DNA from: Lyngbya sp. PCC 8106
GTDB lineage: Bacteria > Cyanobacteriota > Cyanobacteriia > Cyanobacteriales > Microcoleaceae
Direction of reading: 5' to 3'
NCBI RefSeq assembly: GCF_000169095.1
Contig: NZ_AAVU01000078.1
Coordinates: forward strand, 1 to 14,059
Length of the DNA: 14,059 nt
Part shown: positions 14,059 to 14,059 of the stretch, piece after piece
Layout: the number at the start of each line of letters is the position of its first letter
Position numbering within the stretch: position 1 is the first letter of the stretch
Notes under the pieces: model-generated
The model's input: only the letters and a program-made list of their open reading frames with translations
What the model was told of the DNA's origin: nothing
Database searches by the model: none
Program-made: the position numbers and the translations under genes

Positions 14059-14059
14059 A

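Noticed and set aside
1..14059. CRISPR array, tRNA or rRNA genes
   Set aside because: No regularly spaced repeats, no cloverleaf with a T-loop consensus and no rRNA-like sequence were seen on either strand.

Overview
The window is most likely from a filamentous cyanobacterium. It has five perfect HIP1 octamers (GCGATCGC at 1918, 2604, 4105, 6836 and 7438), AT-rich coding sequence, and several families found mainly or only in cyanobacteria (DUF1822, DUF928, the CHAT-CHASE2 fusion). It also carries IS630- and TnpB-type insertion sequence debris.

Layout. (1) 2-3896, + strand: a compact three-gene cluster. It holds the 3' part of a DUF1822 gene, a CHAT-CHASE2 membrane protein with an intact His/Cys pair, and a secreted DUF928 protein. 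(2) 3897-4951: a gene-poor accessory stretch with a truncated IS630-type transposase carrying an in-frame stop, an orphan ORF of unknown family, and a palindromic repeat. (3) 4952-6154, - strand: a 400-residue glutathione S-transferase-like protein with a CPYC motif and a long C-terminal extension. (4) 6377-6731, +: the N-terminal third of a TnpB gene, cut off where it meets the 3' end of the next gene. (5) 6732-13751, all - strand: a membrane-transport block. In transcription order it has a small membrane protein, an SLC13-type permease with two RCK_C (TrkA_C) domains, a small charged cytosolic protein, an ArsB/NhaD-type permease and a CPA2-type cation/proton antiporter with tandem universal stress protein domains. 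(6) At the right edge, the end of a very acidic repeat-containing reading frame, - strand.

The strongest non-coding signal is a c-di-AMP riboswitch of the ydaO/yuaA class on the - strand at about 10612-10712, in a leader of more than 400 nt before the ArsB/NhaD permease. RCK_C domains and at least one USP domain (in KdpD) are known c-di-AMP receptors in Firmicutes. The transporter block may therefore be a c-di-AMP-responsive ion and osmotic homeostasis region, controlled at the RNA level and possibly at the protein level. The riboswitch is read directly from sequence; the protein-level link is inference.

The second candidate for an undescribed system is the DUF1822 / CHAT-CHASE2 / DUF928 cluster. 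It would pair a cytoplasmic caspase-like domain with an outward-facing sensor domain and a secreted partner. Its function is unknown to me.
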